From positions 1 to 25,225 of the forward strand of contig CAZAJU010000022.1 in the NCBI GenBank assembly GCA_964485455.1: a DNA stretch of 25,225 nucleotides, read 5' to 3'. Under the pieces are notes generated by a model, which saw only the letters and a program-made list of their open reading frames with translations, was not told where the DNA came from and ran no database searches. The stretch's first letter is position 1. Every line of letters begins with the position of its first letter. This DNA is from Tissierella_B sp964485455. GTDB taxonomy: Bacteria > Bacillota > Clostridia > Tissierellales > Tissierellaceae. The translations under genes and the position numbers were made by a program. Positions 7,911-16,689 of this stretch are shown piece by piece.

Positions 7911-8258
7911 ATGAGAAATACATTAGATAAAATTGAAGCAAGTGGAAAAAACTTTGAAAATTATGCTAAATCATCACCTGATTTTCTTGCTGCTTTCAAC
8001 CAATTAGCAGAAGCGGCTTTTAAAGATAGTCCTATAGATATAAAAACAGCTGAAATGATTTTCGTTTCTATCGCTATTGCTAGACAATGTGAAGGTTGTT
8101 TGTTGGCTCACGTTCCAAAGGCACTTGAAGCCGGAGTGACTAGAGAAGAAATCCTGTCAGTAATCAATATAAGTGTACTTATGGGCGGTGGTCCTGCATC
8201 ATCCTATGGTGCAATGGCTCTATCTATCTATGATGATATAGCGGCTTTAAAAAAATAA
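7911..8258 (+). CDS. AhpD-like / carboxymuconolactone decarboxylase family protein
   Basis: 115-residue all-helical protein. The AhpD-type redox pair is present in RQCEGCLLAH, Cys-x-x-Cys followed by His three residues later, at about residues 59-66. The family signature continues with HVPKALEAGVTREEIL and a glycine-rich GGGPASSYGAMA helix. Members with this motif act as alkylhydroperoxidase-type disulfide reductases; the precise substrate cannot be told. ATG 7911 is chosen because AGGGGG lies 8 bases before it. The frame is open for 39 more codons upstream, but that part has no ribosome site and looks like random AT-rich translation. A hairpin terminator follows immediately. Confidence 0.88.
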   Translation: MRNTLDKIEASGKNFENYAKSSPDFLAAFNQLAEAAFKDSPIDIKTAEMIFVSIAIARQCEGCLLAHVPKALEAGVTREEILSVINISVLMGGGPASSYGAMALSIYDDIAALKK

Positions 8259-8280
8259 ACAATTTTTATAAGACAAAATT

Positions 8281-8318
8281 GCTATAGCTTTTGGATTATC
8301 CAAGCTATAGCTTTTTTA
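8281..8318 (+). terminator. Intrinsic terminator of the AhpD-like gene
   Basis: GCTATAGCTT...GGAT pairs with ATCC AAGCTATAGC (14 bp with a two-base bulge) and is followed by TTTTTT. Confidence 0.85.
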
Positions 8319-8481
8319 TTAATTTAAGTAATTTTACTAACCATCATCAAATCTAGGTACTCCAGAATCAGTAGTACCTAAAATAATTAAATTAGCAACA
8401 TACCTAACTCGCCCCTACAATCATTTATACATAAGGATATGGAGATTTGCTTTATTTGTTTGAATGAGACAACATGATAAT

Positions 8482-8509
8482 ACCCCTAAATGAATATTCA
8501 CTTAGGGGT
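8482..8509 (-). terminator. Hairpin at the end of the DUF4153 gene
   Basis: ACCCCTAA (8482-8489) pairs with TTAGGGGT (8502-8509) around the palindrome TGAATATTCA. It lies 20 bases after the stop on the minus strand. The downstream tract is not U-rich, so termination strength is uncertain. Confidence 0.45.
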
Positions 8510-8528
8510 TCTTAAATCTTTTAAATCA

Positions 8529-10385
8529 CTATTCCTTTTCTCTAATATATAATGCATTTAGATTTATCCAGTAGTTTATATCATCCCTCTCAGGATCTAC
8601 ATTTATATCAATGTTTCCAATTACAAGTAGTGCATCCATTTCGGGACTTTCTAATTTCAAGCTCATATCCTCAATTGGAACATATATTGGTTGGTTTTTC
8701 CCTAGAGGGTATTTCTCTAATAAATCATCCAAATATTCATCCATTTCTAGAGCAAGTATTTCTTTATCATTAAGAAGTATCTTTAGAGAAGGTATTCCTC
8801 CCTCTTTATATGAATCTAAATATATTTTGTAAAGTCCTCTATTGCCTTCAAATGCTATAAAATCCTCACCCTTTTGGTAGGCATTTTGCATATTTATTCC
8901 CCAACGATATTCGCCTATGTCAATGACTTCTTGGGAAAGTATCAATGACGTTCCTAAATAAGCTCCCATACCTTCATCATCAAATTTAGGATATGTTTGA
9001 TTAAAGCCTAGTGTGTTTTTAAAAGTATTGTTATTTCTGAGGTCCTTATTAAACCAATCAGGCAATTTTACATCTTCTGAATTTGCCAAAAAGATTATCG
9101 AATCCGTTATTGATTCTTTTACATCTTGGTCGGGCTCCTTTGTTGCAGGTACAAGTTTTTCTTCTTGAAGAATTCCCTCCCTTTGAAGTAAGTTCTCTAA
9201 CCTATTTATTTGTGCTTTGACAGGAAAAACATTATATCCAACAAATGGAATAACTGAAATAATTGTTAGGATAGAGATAATAATAGCAATAGGCTGGTGT
9301 GCTTTTTCTTTTTTAACTATTAAAAGTATTGCTGATGATAAAGCGAAAATCCATATTAAAGCAAAGATGTATTCTACTGTTTTTAGACCATATTTTTGAA
9401 GTTGTATAATAAGTGCCCATGCTTCAAATAAGAGTATAAAAATAACAGCTATAGAATAAATCCTTTTATAAAATTTTGCCAGACCAGTTCTACTGTGTGT
9501 AAGCATTATATGAAGCCAGATCCCCCCAATTGCAAAAGAAGAAGCAATTGATGAGAGTCTGAAAAAAGAAACCTTCATACCCTCCATAATAGTCTTACCT
9601 GTCCACAATAATAATACAAGGGTCAAAGCCAACATTATTGGAGCCATTATATATTCAAACAAGACCTCAATGAATCTTGATTGCTTTTGTGCGATTTCCC
9701 TTTGTTTGTCAACTATACCCTTACGAAAATCAGGGAAGTAGCCTATAAAAATAGTGAATGCCAAAAATCCGCTTAAGCTACCTATATAGCCATATACCTT
9801 ACTACTTAAATCTTTATAAAGTAGTGCCTTAATTGCTCCGGCAACACCAGATGCACCACTAGTTATTACAATTCCGTAGAGCAAGGCAATAAAGAAGGAT
9901 TTATGAACCATAAAGAGTGATTTTGAAAAGTCCGACTCCTCCTTAGGATATGAAGCTAAAATTATAAACAAAAGAAAACTCACAAATATAGCTGCACTTA
10001 CCCTTGCTGCGGCTAATGAGGATACCTTTTGATAACGCATTGCTGAGTATTCTGGGAATGTTCCGCTAAAATAGTAAAGTAGCAAAAATGTCAATACAGT
10101 AGCCATAAGACCTATAATATTTGCTCCCACAAAAGTTTTATGATTGTTATATCTGCTTTGAGCAAAGGTAATTACTGTAAGACTAAATATTGCACCTAAT
10201 GCAAATGAAAGGTGCAAGCAATTAAAAAGAAAATTATAGGCTTCCTGCTCCGGCCAATCTAAATGTATTCTGATTATTGTAACGATGGTGAATGCAATAG
10301 CATTTGCAATTACCATTGGATATCTTTCAAAGGCTTTAACCGCACCTTTAAAAACTCCTGATATAGAACTAATAAAATTTTTCAT
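8529..10385 (-). CDS. DUF4153 multi-spanning membrane protein
   Basis: 618 residues. The first two thirds (to about residue 400) contain roughly a dozen hydrophobic helices; the remainder (after FPVKAQINRLENLL) is a soluble domain of about 200 residues, presumably outside the membrane or at its surface. The pattern matches the DUF4153 family, whose function is not established. Start ATG 10385 has AGGGTGG seven bases upstream; a longer reading from a GTG at 10394 would lie inside that ribosome site. The gene appears monocistronic. Sporadic occurrence next to regulators is typical of the family, but none adjoins it here. Confidence 0.75.
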   Translation of the reverse strand: MKNFISSISGVFKGAVKAFERYPMVIANAIAFTIVTIIRIHLDWPEQEAYNFLFNCLHLSFALGAIFSLTVITFAQSRYNNHKTFVGANIIGLMATVLTFLLLYYFSGTFPEYSAMRYQKVSSLAAARVSAAIFVSFLLFIILASYPKEESDFSKSLFMVHKSFFIALLYGIVITSGASGVAGAIKALLYKDLSSKVYGYIGSLSGFLAFTIFIGYFPDFRKGIVDKQREIAQKQSRFIEVLFEYIMAPIMLALTLVLLLWTGKTIMEGMKVSFFRLSSIASSFAIGGIWLHIMLTHSRTGLAKFYKRIYSIAVIFILLFEAWALIIQLQKYGLKTVEYIFALIWIFALSSAILLIVKKEKAHQPIAIIISILTIISVIPFVGYNVFPVKAQINRLENLLQREGILQEEKLVPATKEPDQDVKESITDSIIFLANSEDVKLPDWFNKDLRNNNTFKNTLGFNQTYPKFDDEGMGAYLGTSLILSQEVIDIGEYRWGINMQNAYQKGEDFIAFEGNRGLYKIYLDSYKEGGIPSLKILLNDKEILALEMDEYLDDLLEKYPLGKNQPIYVPIEDMSLKLESPEMDALLVIGNIDINVDPERDDINYWINLNALYIREKE

Positions 10386-10471
10386 ATTAACCACCCTAAT
10401 TTTTCATGATTTAAATATAATAATTAAAATGAATCTATTTATAGTATACCCACTTAAAGTTTTCTTCACCC

Positions 10472-10825
10472 ATTGATGCACAAGGTAATTTAATTACTGT
10501 TTCAGCATCAAATTATAATTTAAATGGACTAGCAGTAGCAACTAAAATTACTGAATTAAACAATGAATTAGAATTGGAAGATTACTGGGTAGCTAATGCA
10601 GCCTTCACTGGAAATACTTCTGGAACATATAGAATCACTGGAACAATGAAAATGACTGCAGGTAATAGTCATATATCATGGATTGGCGAAGATTCAGTAG
10701 ATGTAACTGTTATAGATGAGATAGAAGTTGTTGGATTCGTAGCTAAAAACATTAGAACTGAAACTGAAATAAATAAACAAGGTAAAATTACAGGATATAA
10801 TTCAACTTATGACCTATATAGGTAG
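10472..10825 (+). pseudogene. C-terminal fragment of an unidentified, probably exported protein
   Basis: The frame is open from after a TAG at 10442-10444 and has no start with a ribosome site. From 10472 it reads IDAQGNLITVSASNYNLNG, then AVATKITELNNELELEDYWV, then alternating polar/hydrophobic strands (GTYRITGTMKMTAGNSHIS, DSVDVTVIDEIEVVGFVAKN) to a TAG. The composition suggests a beta-rich extracellular domain. I do not recognise the family. The left boundary abuts the promoter region of the DUF4153 gene, consistent with a deletion that removed the 5' part. It runs convergent to the Nif11-leader peptide gene, whose operon end is 123 bases away. Confidence 0.5.
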
Positions 10826-10948
10826 GCTCATGCTATAGATTACTGTAGCTATGGCACATCGACCTGCCACTCTATCGATGATACCTCCATCATTAAAAGC
10901 AGTGTAACCCCAAGGTCAGATTTGAACCAATGGCCACAGTAGGAATTA

Positions 10949-11311
10949 CTAAGACACAGTCATGCTACCTTGTAAATGTTTACAATTTCCACAGAATATA
11001 TGGGAAGAGCCGCATCCAACATGTACAAAATCTAGGCAGTTATTTGGAAAGGAATTATATAGTGTTATAAATGTTGAATCGTCAGGTGCCAATTCACAGA
11101 AAAGAGTACTTATTATTGTTTGTTCATAATAAGAATAAGAAGTGCTAAACTGTCCCCTGCCTCCAGCTACCTGCTCAAGTTCGTCATCAGAGAGTGTATT
11201 TGCGTTTGATTTACCAAGCTCCTTCATGTCCTCAAGACTGAAATCAAAGCCATTTTCCTTAGCAAGTGGAATAATTTCCTCCTTTCTTAAGTTATAGGAA
11301 TTTGTAGCCAT
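10949..11311 (-). CDS. Nif11-leader peptide (putative RiPP precursor)
   Basis: 120 residues. Residues 1-51 form a Nif11-type leader: a helix with LRKEEIIPLAKENGFDFS, then LEDMKELGK, and the ending LSDDELEQVAGG, the classic double-glycine cleavage motif at 50-51. The presumed core (52-120) is rich in Ser/Thr/Tyr at its start (GQFSTSYSYYEQT) and has five cysteines (72, 92, 100, 107, 110), the last three as C-x6-C-x2-C (CGSSHIFCGNC). ATG 11311 begins on the base after the TAG of the ABC ATPase gene. There is no separate ribosome site, so translation probably depends on restart after the ATPase. No radical SAM, LanM, YcaO or C39 peptidase gene is in the window. It could be a matured peptide processed elsewhere, or a peptide working with the transporter. 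Confidence 0.8.
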   Translation of the reverse strand: MATNSYNLRKEEIIPLAKENGFDFSLEDMKELGKSNANTLSDDELEQVAGGRGQFSTSYSYYEQTIISTLFCELAPDDSTFITLYNSFPNNCLDFVHVGCGSSHIFCGNCKHLQGSMTVS

Positions 11312-12394
11312 CTAAAAATTTATTCGAAGCATATTGGTTTTGTTTTCATAGGAATAATCCATACCTTTAGTATTTGCCATTGCAAGACTTATAGCAATTT
11401 TGTCACCCTGCTCTATAGGGTTAAATTTATCACCTTCCCAGCTTATGCTTACCTCACATTCTTCACCACCTTCACTACAGGCAGCATCAAAATTCAAAAA
11501 TAATTCGCGGTCTGGCATTATTGGAAGAATTACAGAAACGCACATCTCTTCAAATATCTGCTGAAATTTTAAAATCTGTCTTAAAGATAAAGTCTGCCTA
11601 TGTGCAAATTCTGTTAGTTCATTTGAGACACCCACAAAATCAAAATCCTTAGATGTGATTTTATGATGAAAGTTTCTAAGCCTTTTTACAAATATTCTGG
11701 TTCGATCCTTTTTAGGATTTTCGAATAGTTCCTCAGGATTACCTTCCTCATAAATAATTCCTTGATCCATATAAAAAATACGGCTTGATACATCACGGGC
11801 AAATTTCATTTCATGGGTAACAATCAACATGGTGAGACCTTCCTTGGCAAGATTACGAATTACTGTTAGTACTTCTCCAACCATGGTAGGGTCCAGCGCA
11901 CTAGTCGGCTCATCAAAAAGTAGTATCTCGGGTCGCATGGCAAGAGCCCTGACAATAGCTGCACGTTGTTTCTGCCCACCAGATAGCTCATCTGGATAAC
12001 TTTTAGCTTTTTCAGAAAGTCCTACAGTCTTTAATAGCCTAATAGCTTGGTTATATGACTCCTGACGACTCAGGCCTAAAAGATCTATAGGAGCCATCAT
12101 TATATTTTCTATAACTGTCAAATGGGAAAACAAGTTAAAGGATTGGAATACCATACCTGTCTTTTGACGAATCTTTGAAATGTTATTGGACTTATCGCAG
12201 ATATTAACTCCGTTGACCCAAATCTCTCCTGATGTAGGGGTCTCCAAACCGTTAATACAACGCAAAAATGTACTCTTTCCTGTACCTGAAGGCCCTATAA
12301 TGGATATAGTTTCTCCTTTACTAATAGATGCATTTACATCAGTTAAAGGTATTGCATTGGAATATTCCTTTCTTAAATTGCGAACTTCGATCAT
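11312..12394 (-). CDS. GlnQ-type amino acid ABC transporter ATPase with C-terminal accessory domain
   Basis: 360 residues. Residues 1-240 are a complete polar-amino-acid ABC ATPase: Walker A GPSGTGKST (34-42), Q-loop (FQSFN, 83-87), signature LSGGQKQR (137-144), Walker B ILLFDEPTSALDP (157-169) and switch VTHEM (192-196). Family members usually stop near here. Residues 250-360 form an extra domain: ELTEFAHRQTL, QQIFEEMCVSVIL, CEVSISWEGDKFNPIE and a final YENKTNMLRINF. This is a degenerate RsbW-like ATPase pattern and resembles residues 12-124 of the SDF carrier at 4873. The gene overlaps the preceding permease gene by 4 bases (ATGA) and is followed with no gap by the Nif11-leader peptide. It powers uptake through the permease fusion; the substrate is unknown. 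Confidence 0.9.
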   Translation of the reverse strand: MIEVRNLRKEYSNAIPLTDVNASISKGETISIIGPSGTGKSTFLRCINGLETPTSGEIWVNGVNICDKSNNISKIRQKTGMVFQSFNLFSHLTVIENIMMAPIDLLGLSRQESYNQAIRLLKTVGLSEKAKSYPDELSGGQKQRAAIVRALAMRPEILLFDEPTSALDPTMVGEVLTVIRNLAKEGLTMLIVTHEMKFARDVSSRIFYMDQGIIYEEGNPEELFENPKKDRTRIFVKRLRNFHHKITSKDFDFVGVSNELTEFAHRQTLSLRQILKFQQIFEEMCVSVILPIMPDRELFLNFDAACSEGGEECEVSISWEGDKFNPIEQGDKIAISLAMANTKGMDYSYENKTNMLRINF

Positions 12395-14739
12395 TCTTCA
12401 ATCACACCCTTCACTTTGCGAGACCTTACTTTAGGGTCAATTTTAATTTCTACTAGATTCAAGATAGAAGTCAAGCCCCACGCCAATATAAAATAAATTA
12501 CAGCAGTAACAATCAATGGGAAAAATGCTTCATAGGTCCGACTTCTGATAATGTCAGAAACCTTTGTCAAATCCTGTATAGCAATATAGCCTACTATGGA
12601 TGTCATTTTTACCATAGATATAAATTCCCCTTTATATACAGGTAGAAAGTGACGTGCTGCTTGAGGAAATGTTATCTTTCTAAAGGTCTGTACATTAGAA
12701 TAACCCAAAGCAAGAGATGCTTCGATCTGTCCATTGTCCACAGCCTCAATTCCAGATCTCATCATTTCACTAACGTAAACACCGAAATTGATAGATATTC
12801 CAACAATAGCAACTATTACTGCACTAATATCAACTGAACCGAAAACCACATAATACATTATCATTAAGAGAACTACAAGGGGTACACCTTGAATAAAACG
12901 TATAAATGATTTAGTAGTTTTGGAAATCCAATTTTTCTTGTTCATTCGCAAGAGACAAACACCAAACCCAAATACAGTACCTATTATAGCTGACATAATG
13001 GATATGATTAGAGTTGTACCTATTCCGCTTAGAAGAAGCTTCCATCGGCTTTCTTTAGCAAAATTTTTATAAAAACTATTTGATAGCTTCTTCCATATAG
13101 AAGTCCAGAAGCTATCTTCAGAGCCATCTGTAACTCCTGAGCTCATTGAATCTAAAGATTTACCAATTACCGCAGCATCCTTGGATGAGTCCACCATGGA
13201 ACGCGTAATTATCCATTGCCCATAAGAATAATAGCTTTCTGTAAAATCAACACTTTGACGGCGCTCTTCTGTAATAGCAAGACCACCGCCGGCTAGGTCA
13301 TATTTTCCAGAAGTTATCCCTGCCAGCATACCTGATATATTTGACTCTGTAACAGTCAAACCATAACCGTATTCTTTACAGAAACGAGTAAGTAAATCCA
13401 TTTCAAATCCCGTAAGTTTATTCTCCTTTATGAAGCTGACTGGCTCCATGTTCCCCTGTGCTACATATCGTATGATTTTTTTAGTATTTGGTAGCTCAGA
13501 TAAAGATATGACTTCTGGATAAGAATTCTTTGCGTTAAACCATGAATTGTATATTTCCTCAAAAAGACCGTTATCTCTAGATGATGAAATGTACTCGTTT
13601 AGATTTGTCTGTAGTTCTTTACCAAAATCAGTTCGTGCAACCATAAACGCTACTTTATCTTCAGGACCATTTAGTTCAAAGGCTGAAAGTTTATCATTTT
13701 CACGTAAAATTAAAGGAACTCGAGGTGTTGTGGTCATAAATCCATCTATTTTTCCAGAATTTAATGCCACAATCATATCAGATATTCCATCAAAGTAAAA
13801 TATGCTTGTATCAGGCAAATATTCTTTTGTATAAGCATCCTGAATACTTCCTGTCCTTACTCCCATTCTTGCCTTGGCTGCATTTATTTCCTCAGGGGAT
13901 CCATATTCAGGAGTAGTTTGTTCTGTTTCCTGTAATATCTTTTCGCCTTCTGGTAGAATAAGCGATGTTGTTACCTTTATATAAGGATTAGAGAAGCCTA
14001 TAGTATCGTCATGGTCATCGGTATCGAAGAGATTGCTCATTATTATATCTACTTTCCCGACTGCACATGCCTGAATAATTCCGCCCCAATCATATGTAAG
14101 CACCTCAACCTCGGCGTTAGCCCAATTGGCAAATCTACTCATCATCTCAATTTCATAGCCTGTCAATTCTGTTCCCTCATAAAAGGTATATGGCTCAAGA
14201 AGTCCAGTGGTACCGATTTTGATAGTGAGGGACGGATTTTTAGGTTTTTCTATTTGAGGTATAGAGTAATCACCATCGATTACCCAACGTTGATACATAT
14301 CCTCTAAAACTCCCTGTATCTCCATTTCAGCAAGAAATTTGTCTATCATTTCTTTTAAATCTGGAATAGAGCTTACAGGACTAATCCCCACAGCTACTTT
14401 TCCATCCTCCCCGAGATTTTCATCCAGAGCTTTTAAACCCGTAAGACCTTCACGCACTGCACTATTAAAAATAGCTAAATCTCCTGCATATACATCTGCC
14501 TTACCGGTTTTAACGGCAAGATATCCATCTGAAGGACTATTGACATAAATGTATTTAGCATCTGGAAGCACAGCTCTAACTTCGTTTTCAGCAATTGTTC
14601 CACTCTCGACAGCAAGTATTGTATTATAATTGTTCAATTCCCCTATGATGTCTTCAGTAGCAGCAAAAGCGATATTTTGTGTGATAAAAAATGCTATTAT
14701 GATGATGACAATAAGAAAATAATTACCCATGTTTTTCAT
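12391..14739 (-). CDS. Amino acid ABC transporter: multiple solute-binding modules fused to permease
   Basis: 782 residues. A signal peptide (1-27, ending AFA-A) is followed by periplasmic-binding-protein-3 type modules. Residues 38-153 look like a second lobe plus return helices (SGTIAENEV, 'GYLAVKTGKADVYAGDLA', ending GVLEDMYQRWV). Residues 171-402 are a complete module (TIKIGTTGLLEPYTFYEG ... GLFEEIYNSWF). Residues 421-514 are a first lobe only (RYVAQGNMEPVSFIKENK, 'GKYDLAGGGLAITEERR'). The permease domain follows from about 565, with the coupling motif EASLALGYSNVQTFRKITFP (673-692). Fusions of binding protein and permease are known in Firmicutes GlnPH proteins; this order of half, full, half modules is unusual. 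The start ATG has GAGGT eight bases upstream. It is the first gene of a three-gene operon with the ATPase and the peptide. Confidence 0.9.
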   Translation of the reverse strand: MKNMGNYFLIVIIIIAFFITQNIAFAATEDIIGELNNYNTILAVESGTIAENEVRAVLPDAKYIYVNSPSDGYLAVKTGKADVYAGDLAIFNSAVREGLTGLKALDENLGEDGKVAVGISPVSSIPDLKEMIDKFLAEMEIQGVLEDMYQRWVIDGDYSIPQIEKPKNPSLTIKIGTTGLLEPYTFYEGTELTGYEIEMMSRFANWANAEVEVLTYDWGGIIQACAVGKVDIIMSNLFDTDDHDDTIGFSNPYIKVTTSLILPEGEKILQETEQTTPEYGSPEEINAAKARMGVRTGSIQDAYTKEYLPDTSIFYFDGISDMIVALNSGKIDGFMTTTPRVPLILRENDKLSAFELNGPEDKVAFMVARTDFGKELQTNLNEYISSSRDNGLFEEIYNSWFNAKNSYPEVISLSELPNTKKIIRYVAQGNMEPVSFIKENKLTGFEMDLLTRFCKEYGYGLTVTESNISGMLAGITSGKYDLAGGGLAITEERRQSVDFTESYYSYGQWIITRSMVDSSKDAAVIGKSLDSMSSGVTDGSEDSFWTSIWKKLSNSFYKNFAKESRWKLLLSGIGTTLIISIMSAIIGTVFGFGVCLLRMNKKNWISKTTKSFIRFIQGVPLVVLLMIMYYVVFGSVDISAVIVAIVGISINFGVYVSEMMRSGIEAVDNGQIEASLALGYSNVQTFRKITFPQAARHFLPVYKGEFISMVKMTSIVGYIAIQDLTKVSDIIRSRTYEAFFPLIVTAVIYFILAWGLTSILNLVEIKIDPKVRSRKVKGVIEE

Positions 14740-15011
14740 TAACTACGACCTCGCAATTCTTTAAATAGTATTATTTAGTCTTATTCTAAGTTGATTTATA
14801 CCAATTAAATTTATAGTTAAAACCATAATTAAACATTGAAAGTAAAATAAATAAATTGACTTTTTAAGGTAGGCAAGAGAGAATGCTCTAATAAATACAA
14901 TATTTATTAATATTAGTTCCTTTAACCCGCATTATTGATGAAGTATTCTATAAAGTGGTTCTCTCATTGTGTATGTTACTTTTCAATAAATTAGATTATT
15001 ATCTTATTAAA
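14740..15011. other. Intergenic region upstream of the ABC/peptide operon
   Basis: AT-rich region that must hold the operon's promoter on the minus strand; no hexamer pair is convincing. GAGAGAA (14877-14883) can pair with TTCTCTC (14961-14967) across an AT-rich palindrome (AATAAAT...ATTTATT), a weak hint of leader structure. No open frame is supported. Confidence 0.35.
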
Positions 15012-15043
15012 AAAGAGGCTGAAATTACTAAAATTTCAACCTC
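15012..15043 (-). terminator. Intrinsic terminator of the kinase/HD-GYP operon
   Basis: Minus strand: GAGGTTGAAATTT pairs with AATTTCAGCCTC (about 12 bp, one wobble), followed by TTTTTTAA. It lies about 70 bases after the response regulator stop. Confidence 0.8.
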
Positions 15044-15111
15044 TAGAATAAAATATTCAAGCACAAGCACTTAAAAAAGAACATTCCGTTGCAGATTCGA
15101 TTTGATAATAA

Positions 15112-16689
15112 TTAACAAATAGATTCATTTATTTCAGGATTTTCATCAAAGAGGGATAGGAATATATCCACCATTTTTCCATCAAAATGTTTGTCCTTTT
15201 GACTTACTAGGTATTCAACAACTTCATTATGACATATAGCATCTTTATAAATACGCTTATGGGTCATCGCATCATATACATCGACAATAGCCATCATCCT
15301 TGAATATATAGAGATTTCTTCACCTTTTAACCCATGCGGATAACCTGTCCCATCAAACTTTTCATGATGATGTAATGCAATTTCAGCTGCCATATTAAAA
15401 ACTTTAAGACGTGATTTACTTAAGAGCTTATGACCAATTGAGCAGTGGCCTTTCATAATTCTCATTTCTTCGTCAGTAAGCTTGCCTGGTTTTTTTAGTA
15501 TCTTTTCTGGTATACCAATTTTACCCACATCATGAAGTGAACTTGCAATTTTAATAAATTCAGCTTCTGTCTTGGAAATTCCAACTTTCTGAGCAAATAG
15601 TCGCATAAGATTGGTTACACGTTTAACATGTCCGGATGTTTCCTCAAATTGTGATTCTATAACTTCTCCAAGGGTGTATAACATCTCCTCTTGAATCTCT
15701 GAGGTCAGTTTATTAAGATAAATATTGTCTAGAGCCATTGAATAATTTGTTAAAAATAGGTTTATAAGGTCTATTTGACTTTTACTATTTGCGCCTTCGA
15801 TGAAAATATAATTCTTAAATAAGTGGTTGCTATATTGTTTAACAATAAACCCACCATCAAATACTGTTACACGATTGTTTTCAGTATCACTTTCTATTAT
15901 TTTCTCACGAATTTTATCAAGCTCAGGAATATCATTGATATTTTTCCCAACTAATGGTTCATATTTTCCATTTGCAGCAATTACTACAAATTCATTTTCA
16001 TCATTAGAAGCAATAAATCCACTTGGCGCATTCTCTTCACTTTCTCTTACATAAAGCATTTCTAGATCATCTTGATAAAAGTTAGCTACCTGGTCTAATA
16101 TACTAGAAAGAAAATCTGACAATGAATTATGTTGAAACATTTCAGAGCTTGCCTCTATCATTTTCTCAAGGCCTCTTTTGTTTCGCTCAAGCTTTGTGAT
16201 ATCTCGATAGCTTCTTAGTGCTGCATAAAGAGATGTATTCAGCCTTTGCACTGTTAGCTCGGTTTTAAGACGGTAATCATTTATATCATACTCACGTATT
16301 ACTTTGTCTTCAGGAGCTTCACCTGGTTGGCCTGTCCTTAAGATTATCCTAGTTAAGTTATTGTTTAATGTGTTTCGCAAGTAATCAACAATAAATAAAC
16401 CTGAGTTGTTCTCCTCCATAACCACATCCAAAAAAAGAACAGCTATATCTTGATTGTTTTTAAGAGCTTCCATCGTTTCCTTGCCTGAATAAGTATCAAT
16501 AAAGCTCAAGTTTTTACCTTCAAAATTAAAATCTTTCAATATCATTTTTGTTACAGTATGAATTTCATTGTCATCATCTGCAATCATAATTTTATAGCTG
16601 CTTTTATATTTAATATTTTCATCAATATCATCCTGAAGAAAATCTAAATCTTGAATAGAATTGGTTAAGTCTAAATGTTCATTAATCAT
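15112..16689 (-). CDS. Response regulator with HD-GYP c-di-GMP phosphodiesterase output
   Basis: 525 residues. The receiver domain (about 30-160) has the acidic triad DDD at 38-40, phospho-acceptor Asp88 (LFLDVVM) and Lys142 (LKTEL). A middle domain (about 180-330) resembles DUF3369. The C-terminal HD-GYP domain (about 335-515) has HDVGKIGIP (386-394) and HHEKFDGTGYPHGL (440-453), so the metal-binding and GYP motifs are intact. HD-GYP proteins hydrolyse cyclic di-GMP (some also other cyclic dinucleotides). ATG 16689 is preferred over 16701 because GGAGG sits five bases before it. The start overlaps the kinase gene's end by 8 bases, so the kinase is the likely partner, with phosphorylation setting c-di-GMP breakdown. 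Confidence 0.92.
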   Translation of the reverse strand: MINEHLDLTNSIQDLDFLQDDIDENIKYKSSYKIMIADDDNEIHTVTKMILKDFNFEGKNLSFIDTYSGKETMEALKNNQDIAVLFLDVVMEENNSGLFIVDYLRNTLNNNLTRIILRTGQPGEAPEDKVIREYDINDYRLKTELTVQRLNTSLYAALRSYRDITKLERNKRGLEKMIEASSEMFQHNSLSDFLSSILDQVANFYQDDLEMLYVRESEENAPSGFIASNDENEFVVIAANGKYEPLVGKNINDIPELDKIREKIIESDTENNRVTVFDGGFIVKQYSNHLFKNYIFIEGANSKSQIDLINLFLTNYSMALDNIYLNKLTSEIQEEMLYTLGEVIESQFEETSGHVKRVTNLMRLFAQKVGISKTEAEFIKIASSLHDVGKIGIPEKILKKPGKLTDEEMRIMKGHCSIGHKLLSKSRLKVFNMAAEIALHHHEKFDGTGYPHGLKGEEISIYSRMMAIVDVYDAMTHKRIYKDAICHNEVVEYLVSQKDKHFDGKMVDIFLSLFDENPEINESIC